A DNA stretch of 48,888 nucleotides from Glaciecola sp. UBA2563 (GTDB lineage Bacteria > Pseudomonadota > Gammaproteobacteria > Enterobacterales > Alteromonadaceae): positions 23,894-72,781 of the forward strand of contig DDLV01000153.1 of the NCBI GenBank assembly GCA_002340325.1, in the 5' to 3' direction. Shown piece by piece: positions 1 to 9,282 of the stretch (positions are counted from its first letter, which is position 1; the number at the start of each line of letters is the position of its first letter). The notes beneath the pieces were generated by a model, which was given only the letters and a program-made list of their open reading frames with translations, ran no database searches and was not told where the DNA came from. The position numbers and the translations under genes are program-made.

Positions 1-24
1 GAAACTGAAACTGAAACTGAAATA
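1..24 (+). repeat. Hexanucleotide tandem repeat (gaaact)
   Basis: The unit gaaact is repeated about 3.7 times at the window edge and encodes alternating Glu-Thr within the acidic protein. A six-base unit keeps the reading frame, so copy-number changes would only lengthen or shorten the tract. The array may continue upstream of the window. Confidence 0.7.
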
Positions 25-1071
25 GAACTTGAAGCGGAAACAGAGCAGCAACATACACATTCTAAAAAAACTATTTTTATTACTGAGAACGATGACACCT
101 CTAGTATTCCTGATTTCGAATTACCTTTGCAGAACTCAAGTGTTGACAGCCTACCGTCTCTAGATGACCTTGGATTGAGCATGCCCACGTTCGGTAATGC
201 TGAGTTCGGCAACGACAAGGCAAACGATTTACCCCAACCTGAAGAAAACAAAACACTGCAGAATAATCCAGTGGATTTTGAAAATGAGTTGCAGACCGAA
301 ACTGAGCAGACGACTGCTGAATTAGATCTAACACAGAATGAAGAAACGAAAAGCGAATCATTCTTACCATTCGAAAAATATATTGAGGATGATTCTGAAA
401 TAGAATATGTGTTGGAGAGAGACAACAAAAACACCCTACAGTCTACTGATAACGAGCCGCTTTTAAAACAGGACGAATTATCAGATATTCCTGCACCGGC
501 AGATTGGGTTTCTGACACACCACCAGAGCCCCCTAATGACGGCATTGACTATTATAAGGAACCTTCATCTTCCTTCTCCTTGGAAACTCCGCTAGAAGAA
601 GAAATGACGGATAGCGTAAATACGGCAGAGAGGTCAATGCCAGATGACAACTTGGCAAGTACACATGAGCTTCCCGCTAGTGATCCCGAAATAGAGGTCG
701 ACAAAGACGATTTGGCGTTACCTAAGGACTATATGTCAACGGCGAGCTACGATTCGGCGCCACCTAAAGACTACATGCCATCGAACAACGACGATATGCT
801 GGACGCTACGTTCACCCCCTTGGATAAAAATCACATAGACGGTCCCGATATAGAAGAACCGCAAGATAGCGGATTAAGTTTTGAATCACTTGATAGCGAT
901 GATGCGTTTGAGAAATTTAAGAATGATGCGTTGGAGGCATTTGAAAAATCAATCGTCGATGAAACGGAACCAACAACTACAGGCAATGACGACACTCTAA
1001 AAGAAAGTAACACTAAACCCAGTCAACCCGCTCAAGCAAAGCCGAAAATCAGGTGGCGAGTAAAGCCGTAA
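1..1071 (+). CDS. Acidic low-complexity protein, 5' end outside window
   Basis: The frame is open from base 1 with no stop, so the gene very likely starts upstream of the window; the first possible internal start (TTG at 127) has no special support. The visible 356 residues are rich in Glu, Asp, Ser, Thr and Pro, begin with an ETETETE run, and look disordered, without membrane segments or recognisable catalytic motifs. The last residues turn basic (KPKIRWRVKP). A near-duplicate motif (LPKDYMSTA / PPKDYMPSN) occurs around residues 238-262. The gene lies 110 bases upstream of the XrtA-type ATPase on the same strand, so it may belong to the exopolysaccharide locus. I do not recognise the family. 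It could be the tail of a longer scaffold or regulatory protein. Confidence 0.6.
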   Translation, partial: ETETETEIELEAETEQQHTHSKKTIFITENDDTSSIPDFELPLQNSSVDSLPSLDDLGLSMPTFGNAEFGNDKANDLPQPEENKTLQNNPVDFENELQTETEQTTAELDLTQNEETKSESFLPFEKYIEDDSEIEYVLERDNKNTLQSTDNEPLLKQDELSDIPAPADWVSDTPPEPPNDGIDYYKEPSSSFSLETPLEEEMTDSVNTAERSMPDDNLASTHELPASDPEIEVDKDDLALPKDYMSTASYDSAPPKDYMPSNNDDMLDATFTPLDKNHIDGPDIEEPQDSGLSFESLDSDDAFEKFKNDALEAFEKSIVDETEPTTTGNDDTLKESNTKPSQPAQAKPKIRWRVKP

Positions 1072-1181
1072 CGGCGTAAAAAGTAAACAAATTCTGAGGT
1101 TTATTACAGTTTGTTCTTTTCACGCCGATAAATAATTAGGTTACTACTCATGTTTGAAACGAAAGAAGTATTATTGCCACT

Positions 1182-2228
1182 ATGTATGAAAGTTACTATC
1201 AGTTTACCCATAAACCTTTCAAATTAACGCCTGACCCTGATTTTTTCTACCACAGCCGTTTACACGCGCGAGCAATGTCTTACATGGAGTATGGAATAAC
1301 CCAGGCAGAGGGTTTTATTGTAGTCACTGGTGAATCGGGTACTGGCAAGACAACAATCGCTACAAGCCTGTTAACCAAAATCGAAGACGGTATCATCGCG
1401 GTACAACTTGTTGCTCCAAAACTTGATCCTGAAGAACTTGTAAAGTTAGTTTGCGCAAAGTTGTCGCTGCCAGTTGAGGGTAAGTCAAAATCCGAGTTGT
1501 TGGGTTATCTTGAATTGTATCTAAACAAGCTTGCCACTAAAGGACGTAGAGTTCTTTTACTTGTCGATGAAGCGCAGAATCTTCCAGTTGAAACCATCGA
1601 AGAATTGAGAATGCTTTCAAATTTTCAGCGTGCGGGAAAACCATTAATACAAAGTTTTCTGCTGGGACAGGTCGAGCTGCAGCGAATACTACGTTCTCCT
1701 AATATGGAACAATTCAGACAGCGAATAATTGCTTCCTGTCATATCGCGCCATTGGATTTAGATGAAACAAAAGAGTACGTGAATCATAGATTGCTAAAAG
1801 CCGGATGCGCTGTTGAAAACCTTATATCCGATGATGCCTTTGAATTAATCTATCAATTCACCAACGGTGTCCCTAGGAAGATAAATACGTTGATGGATCG
1901 CGTCTTGTTATATGGATTTTTAGAGGGCGTAAAAACGATAGAAGGTAACATTGCGGCAGATGTGATATCAGAAGTTAAAAGTGAAACCTTTGAACCAAAG
2001 AACATTCCTGCGCCAAAAAGCCTTTTGAATGAAAAGTCACGCGATGATTTTGATGTTGATTTTGATTTCGAAAGTGCTGAAGAAAAAAGTAGGGAAGGGT
2101 ATACAGCAAAGGGAAATAAAATTCGCGAAGCAGCCTACTACAAAAATATATTAGAAGAGCTCGTTGATGCATTTGAAGAAGCGGCAAAACGCAAGGCTGA
2201 GATTATTCGTTATCTCAATGAAAAATAA
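1182..2228 (+). CDS. XrtA/PEP-CTERM locus ExeA-like AAA ATPase
   Basis: A 348-residue ATPase of the ExeA/GspA type, matching in style the putative secretion ATPase found in PEP-CTERM exopolysaccharide loci (TIGR03015). The N-terminus (YESYYQFTHKPFKLTPDP) is typical. Walker A GESGTGKT is at residues 50-57 and Walker B VLLLVDEAQ at 124-132; the ATPase core ends near residue 270. Family members are usually about 270 residues, so the last 75 or so, acidic and then helical and charged, are an extension. Related ATPases couple ATP hydrolysis to envelope secretion or assembly; a role in EPS export is inferred. It faces the beta-barrel gene tail to tail across a hairpin. The ATG at 1182 is preceded only by a weak purine-rich site. 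Confidence 0.88.
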   Translation: MYESYYQFTHKPFKLTPDPDFFYHSRLHARAMSYMEYGITQAEGFIVVTGESGTGKTTIATSLLTKIEDGIIAVQLVAPKLDPEELVKLVCAKLSLPVEGKSKSELLGYLELYLNKLATKGRRVLLLVDEAQNLPVETIEELRMLSNFQRAGKPLIQSFLLGQVELQRILRSPNMEQFRQRIIASCHIAPLDLDETKEYVNHRLLKAGCAVENLISDDAFELIYQFTNGVPRKINTLMDRVLLYGFLEGVKTIEGNIAADVISEVKSETFEPKNIPAPKSLLNEKSRDDFDVDFDFESAEEKSREGYTAKGNKIREAAYYKNILEELVDAFEEAAKRKAEIIRYLNEK

Positions 2229-2236
2229 AGAATTTG

Positions 2237-2260
2237 CGCCTCATTTACAAAAATGAGGCG
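2237..2260. terminator. Hairpin between convergent genes
   Basis: A perfect 10-bp stem (cgcctcattt / aaatgaggcg) with a four-base loop lies nine bases after the ATPase stop and before the convergent beta-barrel gene end. There is no clear T-run on the plus side; on the minus side an AT-rich stretch follows. It probably serves as a shared, possibly bidirectional, terminator. Confidence 0.55.
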
Positions 2261-2301
2261 TCACCTCCAGAACCTTCTACTAGTTCCAAACACTCTACCG
2301 C

Positions 2302-3969
2302 CTATTCCTCGTCCTCTTCGGGGTCGAAAAATCTATAAGTCATCGTAAGTGCAATTCTGCTATCCGTTATCGGGCCGTTCAGAGCGCCAACCGTCGTTGC
2401 ACCACCCGTAAAAAAACCCTCGCCTTGTCTTTCTAGATAAGAGTATTCGATGGATGCAGATAGCCTTCTTCCGATAAATCTTTGAAAACCAAAACGCGCC
2501 TGGGTGATCTCAATATCGGATGGATCTATCGCGCTCTCGCGGTCACCCCTTGAATGGGCAAACGAAGAGCGTAATAGGGTCCGTCGCCCTAATCTAAAGG
2601 ACGCTTCAATAGTAATCAAGTCAGTGGTTGTGAAAGATGATTCTTCAAGGTCTTCATCTTCAAAACGGGAAAGCCTAACGCTGGCATTAAGTCTGCGTTT
2701 GGAATACGCTGTGGTGAGAATGCCAGACTTTCTGAAGACGACGTTATCATTCAAGTTAAAAAAGTTTTCATCATTAGGTACTAACACTTGATCATCGTCT
2801 ATGTCAGGTAAAAAGTCATCGTCGTTCAACTCGATGTCAAGAGGATTTAAAAACTCAGCGTTGGTTGTTATGGATTCCGAGTAAGCAAGGCTGTTTTGCC
2901 AACGTCTATTACTATGCTCTAATTCCACATCCGCAGAGTCGCCAAAGGCGCGTCGGCTAAAATTGGCATTCAAACTAGTAAGAGGAGTGAGACTCCAGTC
3001 AATCAACAAACTGATAAAGTTTTCGCTGCCGCCCTCTTCAACGGGCCGATTAGAGCGATTTGCGCCAATGCGCAAACTTCTGGTACGTGTTGGCGTCCAG
3101 CCTAACCCCATGCCATAGGAGTACAACTCGGTCAGCGCCTGATCTGCCGGTAAGCCATCAAATTGTATGGAATTATCTTCATAAAAAGCCGTAGTAAACA
3201 CTTCTACGTCATTTGTTATCGGTACTCCAAGGATTGTAAAGGCTTCAACTTGCTCAAAATTGCCATTCTCTTCCCGTCGTTGCTCAGAAGCATCGCCCGT
3301 TAATTCAAAGTTCACAAATGTGAGTTGCGGCCTGGTGGACAGGTCAAGTTCAACATTGATTTGTTCAACTTCAAAATCTACAAAATCCGTATCGTCAGCA
3401 ATCTCATCGGCGTTAGTCTTTGTCTTGGCGAAAACAGCACTACTATCAAATTCGAAGTAGCTAAGGTCATTCATTTCGATTCGCACGCCGGTTTGTTGGG
3501 TGCTCGTTTCGATAAGGTTTTCGGGATTGAATAGAAAATCATCTGTAAGGAAGTCAACAACATCCGCACTGCGAAATGACCGTTCGAAATCAAAGTCAAA
3601 AAACAATGTGCCTTCAATTACTTCCAGATCATTTGTTAGGTCATAATCCAAATAGTTTGTTGTGCTAGATACTCCCTCTGCAGAGCGTTGTATATGATTA
3701 TGACCAAAGTTTAGTAGCCCTTCCAACCTAGGCAAGTCGTAATCGATAAGTACCCCGTTTTCAAGAACAAAATTATCTGCCGAAAACACAGAGTTGTTGT
3801 CGGTGTTGACGATTGCTTGTTTTACATATTGCGTGGAAATGGATGGACTAATTTCAACTTCCGCTTGCGCATTGGACAAGAGAGCTGAACTTACCAATAG
3901 ACTTAGCGTCTTTATTTTATGGTTGCGCAAATTGAATGCTCCCATGTTAGATGGTTTCAGTCTATTCAT
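2302..3969 (-). CDS. XrtA-associated outer-membrane beta-barrel protein (TIGR03016-like)
   Basis: This resembles the outer-membrane beta-barrel proteins of XrtA/PEP-CTERM EPS loci (TIGR03016 type). From the chosen ATG at 3969 the protein has 555 residues and starts with a signal peptide: a basic region (RLKPSNMGAFNLRNHKIK), a hydrophobic core (TLSLLVSSALLSNA) and a likely cut near AQA-EVE. The rest shows alternating hydrophobic/polar beta-strands, many Asp/Asn-rich turns and a C-terminus near MTYRFFDPEEDEE. A longer reading to 4053 would overlap the kinase gene by 92 bases and hide the signal peptide, so 3969 (or 3945) is preferred. It would form the outer-membrane part of the EPS export route. 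The start is uncertain because no strong ribosome-binding site is seen. Confidence 0.8.
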   Translation of the reverse strand: MNRLKPSNMGAFNLRNHKIKTLSLLVSSALLSNAQAEVEISPSISTQYVKQAIVNTDNNSVFSADNFVLENGVLIDYDLPRLEGLLNFGHNHIQRSAEGVSSTTNYLDYDLTNDLEVIEGTLFFDFDFERSFRSADVVDFLTDDFLFNPENLIETSTQQTGVRIEMNDLSYFEFDSSAVFAKTKTNADEIADDTDFVDFEVEQINVELDLSTRPQLTFVNFELTGDASEQRREENGNFEQVEAFTILGVPITNDVEVFTTAFYEDNSIQFDGLPADQALTELYSYGMGLGWTPTRTRSLRIGANRSNRPVEEGGSENFISLLIDWSLTPLTSLNANFSRRAFGDSADVELEHSNRRWQNSLAYSESITTNAEFLNPLDIELNDDDFLPDIDDDQVLVPNDENFFNLNDNVVFRKSGILTTAYSKRRLNASVRLSRFEDEDLEESSFTTTDLITIEASFRLGRRTLLRSSFAHSRGDRESAIDPSDIEITQARFGFQRFIGRRLSASIEYSYLERQGEGFFTGGATTVGALNGPITDSRIALTMTYRFFDPEEDEE

Positions 3970-5335
3970 GCCCATAATTGTGGTAACCGTAGTATCCGTA
4001 TTTACCGTAATAACCGTCAGACCTGGAAATGTTGACCGTTTTATTGATAACAAAACCTATAGCGAGTTCATCGCTAAGTCTTTCCATTGAACTATTTATA
4101 TCGGTTAATTTCGAACGACCTTCTTCCACGATCACAACGGCTTGTCCAGCAAAGCTTGCTAAAATCGCTGACTCATTTATGCCCAATATTGGCGGGGTAT
4201 CAAAAATGACAATGCGATCCGGATATCGATTAGAAAACTCATTGACGGTTTCCTTCATGACATTGCTAGCGAGTAACTCGGTCGAAAGATGATGTGAACT
4301 GCCTGCCGGGATTATTCGAAGGTTTTCTACATTTGTTTCATAGATATAATCACTGAGTGGCGTGTCACCTTGTAAATAATCCATTAAACCAAGCGCGGGT
4401 TTAATGTTTAGGGTTCTCAGTACATTGGGTTTAAGCACATCCGCTTCTACCAATAAGACTTTTTTGTCTTTTTCAGCTGCAATACTGAGTGCAAGGTTGA
4501 TTGATGTAAAAGTCTTACCTTCCGACGGGCGAGCACTCGTCACCATAATGATATTTGGATTTTTTAGCGTAGAAGATAACGGGCCAAATGCAGAATTCAA
4601 TAACTTGCGTTTAATCTCTCTAAATTCTTCGTTTATTAAACGGCGTCGGTCAGTCGACGTGACAAACCCAATCTCTTCGAGCTTAGCGAGATTTAATGTC
4701 AGCTTGTTTTTATCGCTGTTTGAACTTAATACTTCGTCGCTGACATCATCTTGAAAATCAATCGCATCATTTTTTTGTGTATCAATGCGCGGTGCTTCAT
4801 TCCCTACTGATTTTTGAAACTTATCGTTTTGAATATCCGAGTCTTCAGTGCGAACATCGACGTCTTTGATTGGCTCGACAGTGGCGCGTGTCTCTGTGCT
4901 TTTGCGGTGTATATCATTGTCTACACCTGCGGGTTGTTTTTTAAAACCTTCGGACGGCGCTGAAGCTGACTCATCTAATGTTTGAATCACTTCATTTACC
5001 GGACGAGTAACCTTTTTATTGGCTGTTTCTGTTTGAGATAGCTGGTTTGTAGTGTTTTCGACGACGTTTTCGAATGAAACTTTGGTATTTGAACTCCGAT
5101 TTTGCGAAGGTATTGCCTCTAACCTCTCGGGCCTTTGGTAATGTGGATTTTCCTGGAGTGAGCTTTGGTCGCTAGCGGGTATGCGCAATTTAGGTTCTAT
5201 TTTACTTCGTGTATTAGGCTTGTCACCATGTGTGTTTGCAGCAGATTCAATCACAGAGGAACTGTGCTTCTGAGGCTTCTTATTCGCTTCTATTTGTCTT
5301 TGTTTTAACAGAGCTTTTTCAATTGTACTTTTCAC
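3962..5335 (-). CDS. Tyrosine autokinase, Wzc/CpsD type, XrtA-associated
   Basis: A 457-residue cytoplasmic BY-kinase (TIGR03018-like). The first 200 or so residues are charged and low in complexity. The C-terminal P-loop domain has Walker A SARPSEGKT, a Walker A' VLLVEADVLKP (EAD where DAD is common) and Walker B RIVIFDTPP. The extreme C-terminus holds seven Tyr in the last 18 residues (YYGKYGYYGYHNYG), the phosphorylated cluster that in this family cycles to control polymer length. It has no membrane segments and is separate from the Wzz-like protein encoded immediately upstream in its operon, so it is a split form of Wzc. It lies 15 bases after the Wzz gene and overlaps the next gene's start by 8 bases, implying translational coupling. 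Confidence 0.9.
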   Translation of the reverse strand: MKSTIEKALLKQRQIEANKKPQKHSSSVIESAANTHGDKPNTRSKIEPKLRIPASDQSSLQENPHYQRPERLEAIPSQNRSSNTKVSFENVVENTTNQLSQTETANKKVTRPVNEVIQTLDESASAPSEGFKKQPAGVDNDIHRKSTETRATVEPIKDVDVRTEDSDIQNDKFQKSVGNEAPRIDTQKNDAIDFQDDVSDEVLSSNSDKNKLTLNLAKLEEIGFVTSTDRRRLINEEFREIKRKLLNSAFGPLSSTLKNPNIIMVTSARPSEGKTFTSINLALSIAAEKDKKVLLVEADVLKPNVLRTLNIKPALGLMDYLQGDTPLSDYIYETNVENLRIIPAGSSHHLSTELLASNVMKETVNEFSNRYPDRIVIFDTPPILGINESAILASFAGQAVVIVEEGRSKLTDINSSMERLSDELAIGFVINKTVNISRSDGYYGKYGYYGYHNYGHE

Positions 5336-5350
5336 GCTGAAACCATTTGA

Positions 5351-6907
5351 TTAGATAAGTGTTATATTCATGACATCCGATACCACGAGTGTCAGATAGG
5401 CAGCAATGATTGCCCCGGATGAGACTAAAAATATAAGCATCCTCGTGCGTCTATTTCTTTTTATCTGGTCGACATCAATGTGTGTGACCGCGCCCAGAAT
5501 CGGGAACCCTGTCAACGCAACCAACTGTTGCCCGCTGACAAGAACCGGATTGATCTGTGAAATGACATAAGCAATACCCATGCCTGACCCGAATCCAAGA
5601 AGCAATACGACTGTGTACAAAAATGCTCTTTTGGGGCCAGATGGACTTTGCGGAAGAATTGGCGGAAGAATCACTCTGAACTGCAAGTCTTCAGACGATA
5701 TAGACGCTTGTTCTGAAATTTTGGCAGATTCTTTTCTTGCGAGTAATTGTTCGTAATTCTGTTTTATTATGTTGTAATTCCTGTTCAGAGAAATGCTTTC
5801 TGCTTCAATCTGAGGCACTTGATCCAGCTTCGATTGCAATTCTTGGATCTTGTTATCGAAGCTAGCCTCTCTGACGCGTAATGAAGCGATTAAGCTCTCA
5901 AGTTTGCTGATCTCTAACGTTATTTCTTTGCCCAAAGGGTTAAGTGCGCCTGCGTTTTGGTCCAATTCGAGAAACATGCTGATTTCTCTATCGCGGTCAG
6001 CAACAAGTCGCTCCAAGAGCGCTTCAGTTTCGATTACGTCTGGATGTCTTTCGGTAAATCTAAGTCTAAGCGCGTCTAACCTTTCCTCAGTCGCTTCAAT
6101 CCTTTCGTCAAACCTTGTTTTAAGTTCGGTAGAGTCTTCGTCTCCGCTAGATGTGAAAACGTCGGTATTGGCAGACGTATTCTCAAGCCTCGCTTTTAGC
6201 GAAACCACCTGTTGTTGCGCTTCTTTTATCGATAACTGCACCCTAGACAATTCGCTGCGCAAATTACCTAGATTGTTGTTGAATCCTCCGCTTTGAGATA
6301 GAACATCGTTATGCTGTCGCTGAAACTCAGCGCGTCTCGCCTCAGCATCGGACAAGCGTGTCTCATATTCTTTTAGCTGTTCCTCAAGAAATCTTGAGGC
6401 GTTGTCAGACTCAACTCTATTTCCTCCTAGTGCTCCTCCAACAAACAGGCTAAGTGTTTCTTGAACAACATTACGGGCCACCTCCGGGTTACTGCTCGCA
6501 TAGGAGATGGTGTAGACATTTGTCTTGCTGGTGCCAGAGAGCTGAATTTTCTCAGTTAAGCCCCTGATGAGCGATTCATACTGTGATGGAGTGGTAGCAT
6601 TGATGTCTAAATCGGCCTCGCGTGCGATGGTTTCAATGTTGTCTCTGCTCTTCAACGTCTGTGCCATCATCGCGAGATCGTCGTCAGGGTTACGTTCGAC
6701 GATGATTCCCCCTAGCAATGGTGCTAGTACTGAGCGTGTGTCCACGAAGACCTGTGCTTCTGATTCGTATTGGTTAGGTAAGGTAGCGACGATTGCAAAC
6801 CCGATTGGACAGATAAGCCATGAGCTGATTAAAAAATAACGCTTCCGTATCCAGACACCTATTATGTAATCTTTGACGGATTGGATTGTTTGTTGGATTT
6901 CTTGCAT
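5351..6907 (-). CDS. Wzz-like polysaccharide chain-length determinant, XrtA type
   Basis: A 518-residue polysaccharide co-polymerase of the Wzz family, close to the XrtA-locus subfamily (TIGR03007). An N-terminal membrane segment (about residues 23-45) is followed by the conserved YESEAQVFVDTRSVL region, a long coiled-coil periplasmic region (about 165-400), a Pro-rich segment (PPILPQSPSGPKRA) and a second membrane segment (about 430-450). A third hydrophobic helix lies near the C-terminus (about 488-512), more than the classical two. It would set EPS chain length together with the tyrosine kinase encoded 15 bases downstream. The Wza-like gene lies 15 bases upstream in the same operon. Confidence 0.9.
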   Translation of the reverse strand: MQEIQQTIQSVKDYIIGVWIRKRYFLISSWLICPIGFAIVATLPNQYESEAQVFVDTRSVLAPLLGGIIVERNPDDDLAMMAQTLKSRDNIETIAREADLDINATTPSQYESLIRGLTEKIQLSGTSKTNVYTISYASSNPEVARNVVQETLSLFVGGALGGNRVESDNASRFLEEQLKEYETRLSDAEARRAEFQRQHNDVLSQSGGFNNNLGNLRSELSRVQLSIKEAQQQVVSLKARLENTSANTDVFTSSGDEDSTELKTRFDERIEATEERLDALRLRFTERHPDVIETEALLERLVADRDREISMFLELDQNAGALNPLGKEITLEISKLESLIASLRVREASFDNKIQELQSKLDQVPQIEAESISLNRNYNIIKQNYEQLLARKESAKISEQASISSEDLQFRVILPPILPQSPSGPKRAFLYTVVLLLGFGSGMGIAYVISQINPVLVSGQQLVALTGFPILGAVTHIDVDQIKRNRRTRMLIFLVSSGAIIAAYLTLVVSDVMNITLI

Positions 6908-6922
6908 TATGAGATGTCTAAA

Positions 6923-7555
6923 TTAAAACCAAGACTCAGGAACGATCACGATGTCACCTGGCAATAAATCAACATTCTTATTGATATCGCCGTTGGTAAT
7001 AAGATCGTCAATAAAAACGTCATAGGTGACCTGATTGCCATTTTCGACACGCACAAGCTTAGCGTTGTTGCCACTAGCAAACTCAGTTAAACCGCCCACT
7101 GCAATGATGAGGTCTAGCAGTGTCATGTTCTCAACAAAATTGACGGCGTTGGGCTCCCTTACCTCACCAATAACTCTAACTTGCTCGCTGAATGGACCTT
7201 GAAAATCGCTTACGGAAACAGTGACCTTTGGGTTGTTAATGTAGAGCGATAAACTTTCTTCCAACTCGCGAGCGAGGTCGGCAGGTGTTTTGCCGGTGAC
7301 GTCGATGTCCTCTACGAGCGATGTTGTCAATTTGCCATCGGGGCGTACCGAATACGTGCCTGATATTTCGGGGTTTCGCCATACAAAGATGTCGAGTTCA
7401 TCGCCTGGACCAACTAGATAGCGGTAGTTATTTGCATCAGTTGTCAATGACGGAATCGTTCGTGCCGTAGGCAACTCATTGGTTGCACAACCGCTAATCA
7501 GTATGGTACTGAAAATCGCAAGTAGTATGGATTTTTTACAAAATGTATTCGCCAC
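6923..7555 (-). CDS. Wza-like polysaccharide export lipoprotein
   Basis: A 210-residue export protein with a lipoprotein signal (lipobox LISGC, Cys23), a Poly_export domain (YLVGPGDELDIFVWRNPE, about residues 46-63 onward) and one SLBB domain (about 125-200). It should sit at the outer membrane as the EPS export channel component; the size fits the short XrtA-locus form (TIGR03027) rather than full-length Wza. The start codon is GTG at 7555, preceded by GAGGAGA at good spacing, which decides the start. It is the first gene of the left-running export operon. Confidence 0.9.
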   Translation of the reverse strand: MANTFCKKSILLAIFSTILISGCATNELPTARTIPSLTTDANNYRYLVGPGDELDIFVWRNPEISGTYSVRPDGKLTTSLVEDIDVTGKTPADLARELEESLSLYINNPKVTVSVSDFQGPFSEQVRVIGEVREPNAVNFVENMTLLDLIIAVGGLTEFASGNNAKLVRVENGNQVTYDVFIDDLITNGDINKNVDLLPGDIVIVPESWF

Positions 7556-7719
7556 TGTGTCTTCTCCTCATTTCAAATAATCTATATCAAACCAATAACA
7601 ATGCTGTTAGTAAAAACTCAGCGGCGTATACTACAGTCTTGTTCATCGCATATAAACATGTTTCACCCTATATGGGGGCGACATATTGCAGACGTGACGT
7701 GTTATCTATTAAGAGAAAC

Positions 7720-7747
7720 TTTACGTATTTGAATTTTTCAATATAAT
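7720..7747 (+). promoter_or_regulatory. Sigma-70-like promoter for the EPS biosynthesis operon
   Basis: TTTACG and a perfect TATAAT (7742-7747) are separated by 16 bases, about 100 bases before the sugar transferase start. It lies in the 290-base divergent region between the left-running export operon and the right-running assembly operon. I saw no convincing -24/-12 sigma-54 site here. Confidence 0.5.
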
Positions 7748-7845
7748 TATCGGAACCGTGAGGAAAAGATTTAATATCTTTTTTCGCGCGCAATTTGGAA
7801 TGCTAAACACCTCGAATCATCCTACAGGAGAAACTGCTGACCTAT

Positions 7846-9255
7846 ATGTTTAGCTTCAAAAAATCCGTTCGCCGCCGGTCCTACATGCTTATTATCGCCG
7901 AGTGGCTTCTCATCTCATATGTCAGCTATTTCGCAGCTATAGGCCTTGAGTGGCTAGAAATTTACATTGATGCGACCAGTAAAGCAACGCTGGCAAACAT
8001 GATAATATTCTCCACTTTTATAGTGATTATAAACCTCTCTTTGGGTTTGTATGAGACCAAACTCCGCGAATCTTTTCGAGCGATAGTCCGGCGAATTACC
8101 GTAAGCGTGATAATGAGTTTTTTCAGTGTCACCATCATTACAGGTATCTTGCTTAAGCAGTACGCTACTCACCCCATATATGCTCCGACAGCGGTAACAT
8201 TAATCATTATCTCGCTGATAATGTTCAGGTATTACGTACATACGACAAACGCGTTAGTAAAAAAACCAAAAGTGGTGTTTTTAGGTGCAGGTTTGAGGGC
8301 GTCGATCATTGAAAAACGCATGCGAAGAGACGTCGATCGTACTAATTTTAACTTACTTGGGTTTATTGCAACATCTATCGACGACCGGGTTGATGGCATA
8401 AAAAAAGAAAAGGTAATCACCATTGATATACAAAAAGAATTAGTATCATTCTTGGTCGATAACGATGTTTCCGAAGTTATTATTGCGTGTGACCAGCGCC
8501 GTGGCGTTTTGCCAACCGCTCTGCTTTTAGAGGCGCGTTTAAAAGGTGTGAAAATTACTGAGCTGCTGGACTTTATAGAGCGCGAATCTGGGCAAATTGC
8601 TGTAGATTTGATGTACCCTAGTTGGCTGATTTTTTCGTCAGGTTTTCACACTCAAAATTATATCAGAGAATTTGCTGACTATGCGGTCAACGTAGTCATT
8701 GCTTTGCTCATATTAGGGTTAACTTGGCCTGTAATGATGATTACTGCACTAGTTATTTACTTCGATGATGGGCGGCGCACAGGTGCATCTGTTTTTTATG
8801 CACAACAGCGTGTTGGTTTGAATGGACAAACATTCAACATACTAAAGTTCAGAAGCATGCGGCCAGATGCAGAAAAAGACGGCGCAAAATGGGCACAAAA
8901 AGGCGACTCGCGTGTCACATCCATTGGCGGGTTTATTCGTAAATACAGGATTGATGAGCTGCCTCAGCTATTAAATGTTATAAAAGGAGAGATGTCATTT
9001 ATCGGACCGCGGCCTGAACGTCCTGAATTCGTAGAGGAATTGGAGAAAGTAGTACCTTATTACTCCCAAAGGCACAATTGTAAACCTGGATTGACCGGTT
9101 GGGCGCAATTAAACTACCCATATGGCGCAAGTGTGCAAGATTCATTAGAAAAACTAAAGTATGACCTGTATTATGTTAAACATCAGAGTTTTTTGCTGGA
9201 TGTTCTGATTCTCATAAGAACAGTCGAGTTGGTAGTATTTGGCAAGGGTAGATAA
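7846..9255 (+). CDS. Initiating sugar phosphate transferase, XrtA/PEP-CTERM type
   Basis: A 469-residue polyprenyl-phosphate sugar-1-phosphate transferase (TIGR03013-like). The N-terminal half has about four membrane segments (within residues 13-125) and a nucleotide-binding-like region (VVFLGAG, about 144). A further membrane segment (about 280-305) leads to the bacterial sugar transferase domain with FNILKFRSMRPDAEKDGA, the IDELPQLLNVIKGEMSFIGPRPERP block and KPGLTGWAQLNYPYGAS. It should load the first sugar onto undecaprenyl phosphate at the inner membrane and so begin each repeat unit. AGGAG lies 15 bases before the ATG, rather long spacing. It is first in the right-running operon, 27 bases before the deacetylase. 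Confidence 0.92.
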   Translation: MFSFKKSVRRRSYMLIIAEWLLISYVSYFAAIGLEWLEIYIDATSKATLANMIIFSTFIVIINLSLGLYETKLRESFRAIVRRITVSVIMSFFSVTIITGILLKQYATHPIYAPTAVTLIIISLIMFRYYVHTTNALVKKPKVVFLGAGLRASIIEKRMRRDVDRTNFNLLGFIATSIDDRVDGIKKEKVITIDIQKELVSFLVDNDVSEVIIACDQRRGVLPTALLLEARLKGVKITELLDFIERESGQIAVDLMYPSWLIFSSGFHTQNYIREFADYAVNVVIALLILGLTWPVMMITALVIYFDDGRRTGASVFYAQQRVGLNGQTFNILKFRSMRPDAEKDGAKWAQKGDSRVTSIGGFIRKYRIDELPQLLNVIKGEMSFIGPRPERPEFVEELEKVVPYYSQRHNCKPGLTGWAQLNYPYGASVQDSLEKLKYDLYYVKHQSFLLDVLILIRTVELVVFGKGR

Positions 9256-9282
9256 AAATGTTCATGCTGAAGGAACAAGATT

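Noticed and set aside
5850..6296. A 148-codon Ser/Leu-rich plus-strand ORF
   Set aside because: It is antisense to the coiled-coil region of the Wzz-like gene; Ser/Leu richness is the usual shadow of Glu/Arg/Asp-rich coding.
7556..7845. Possible sigma-54 (-24/-12) promoter for the EPS operons
   Set aside because: No TGGCAC-N5-TTGC-like match was seen on either strand; a sigma-70-like site fits better.
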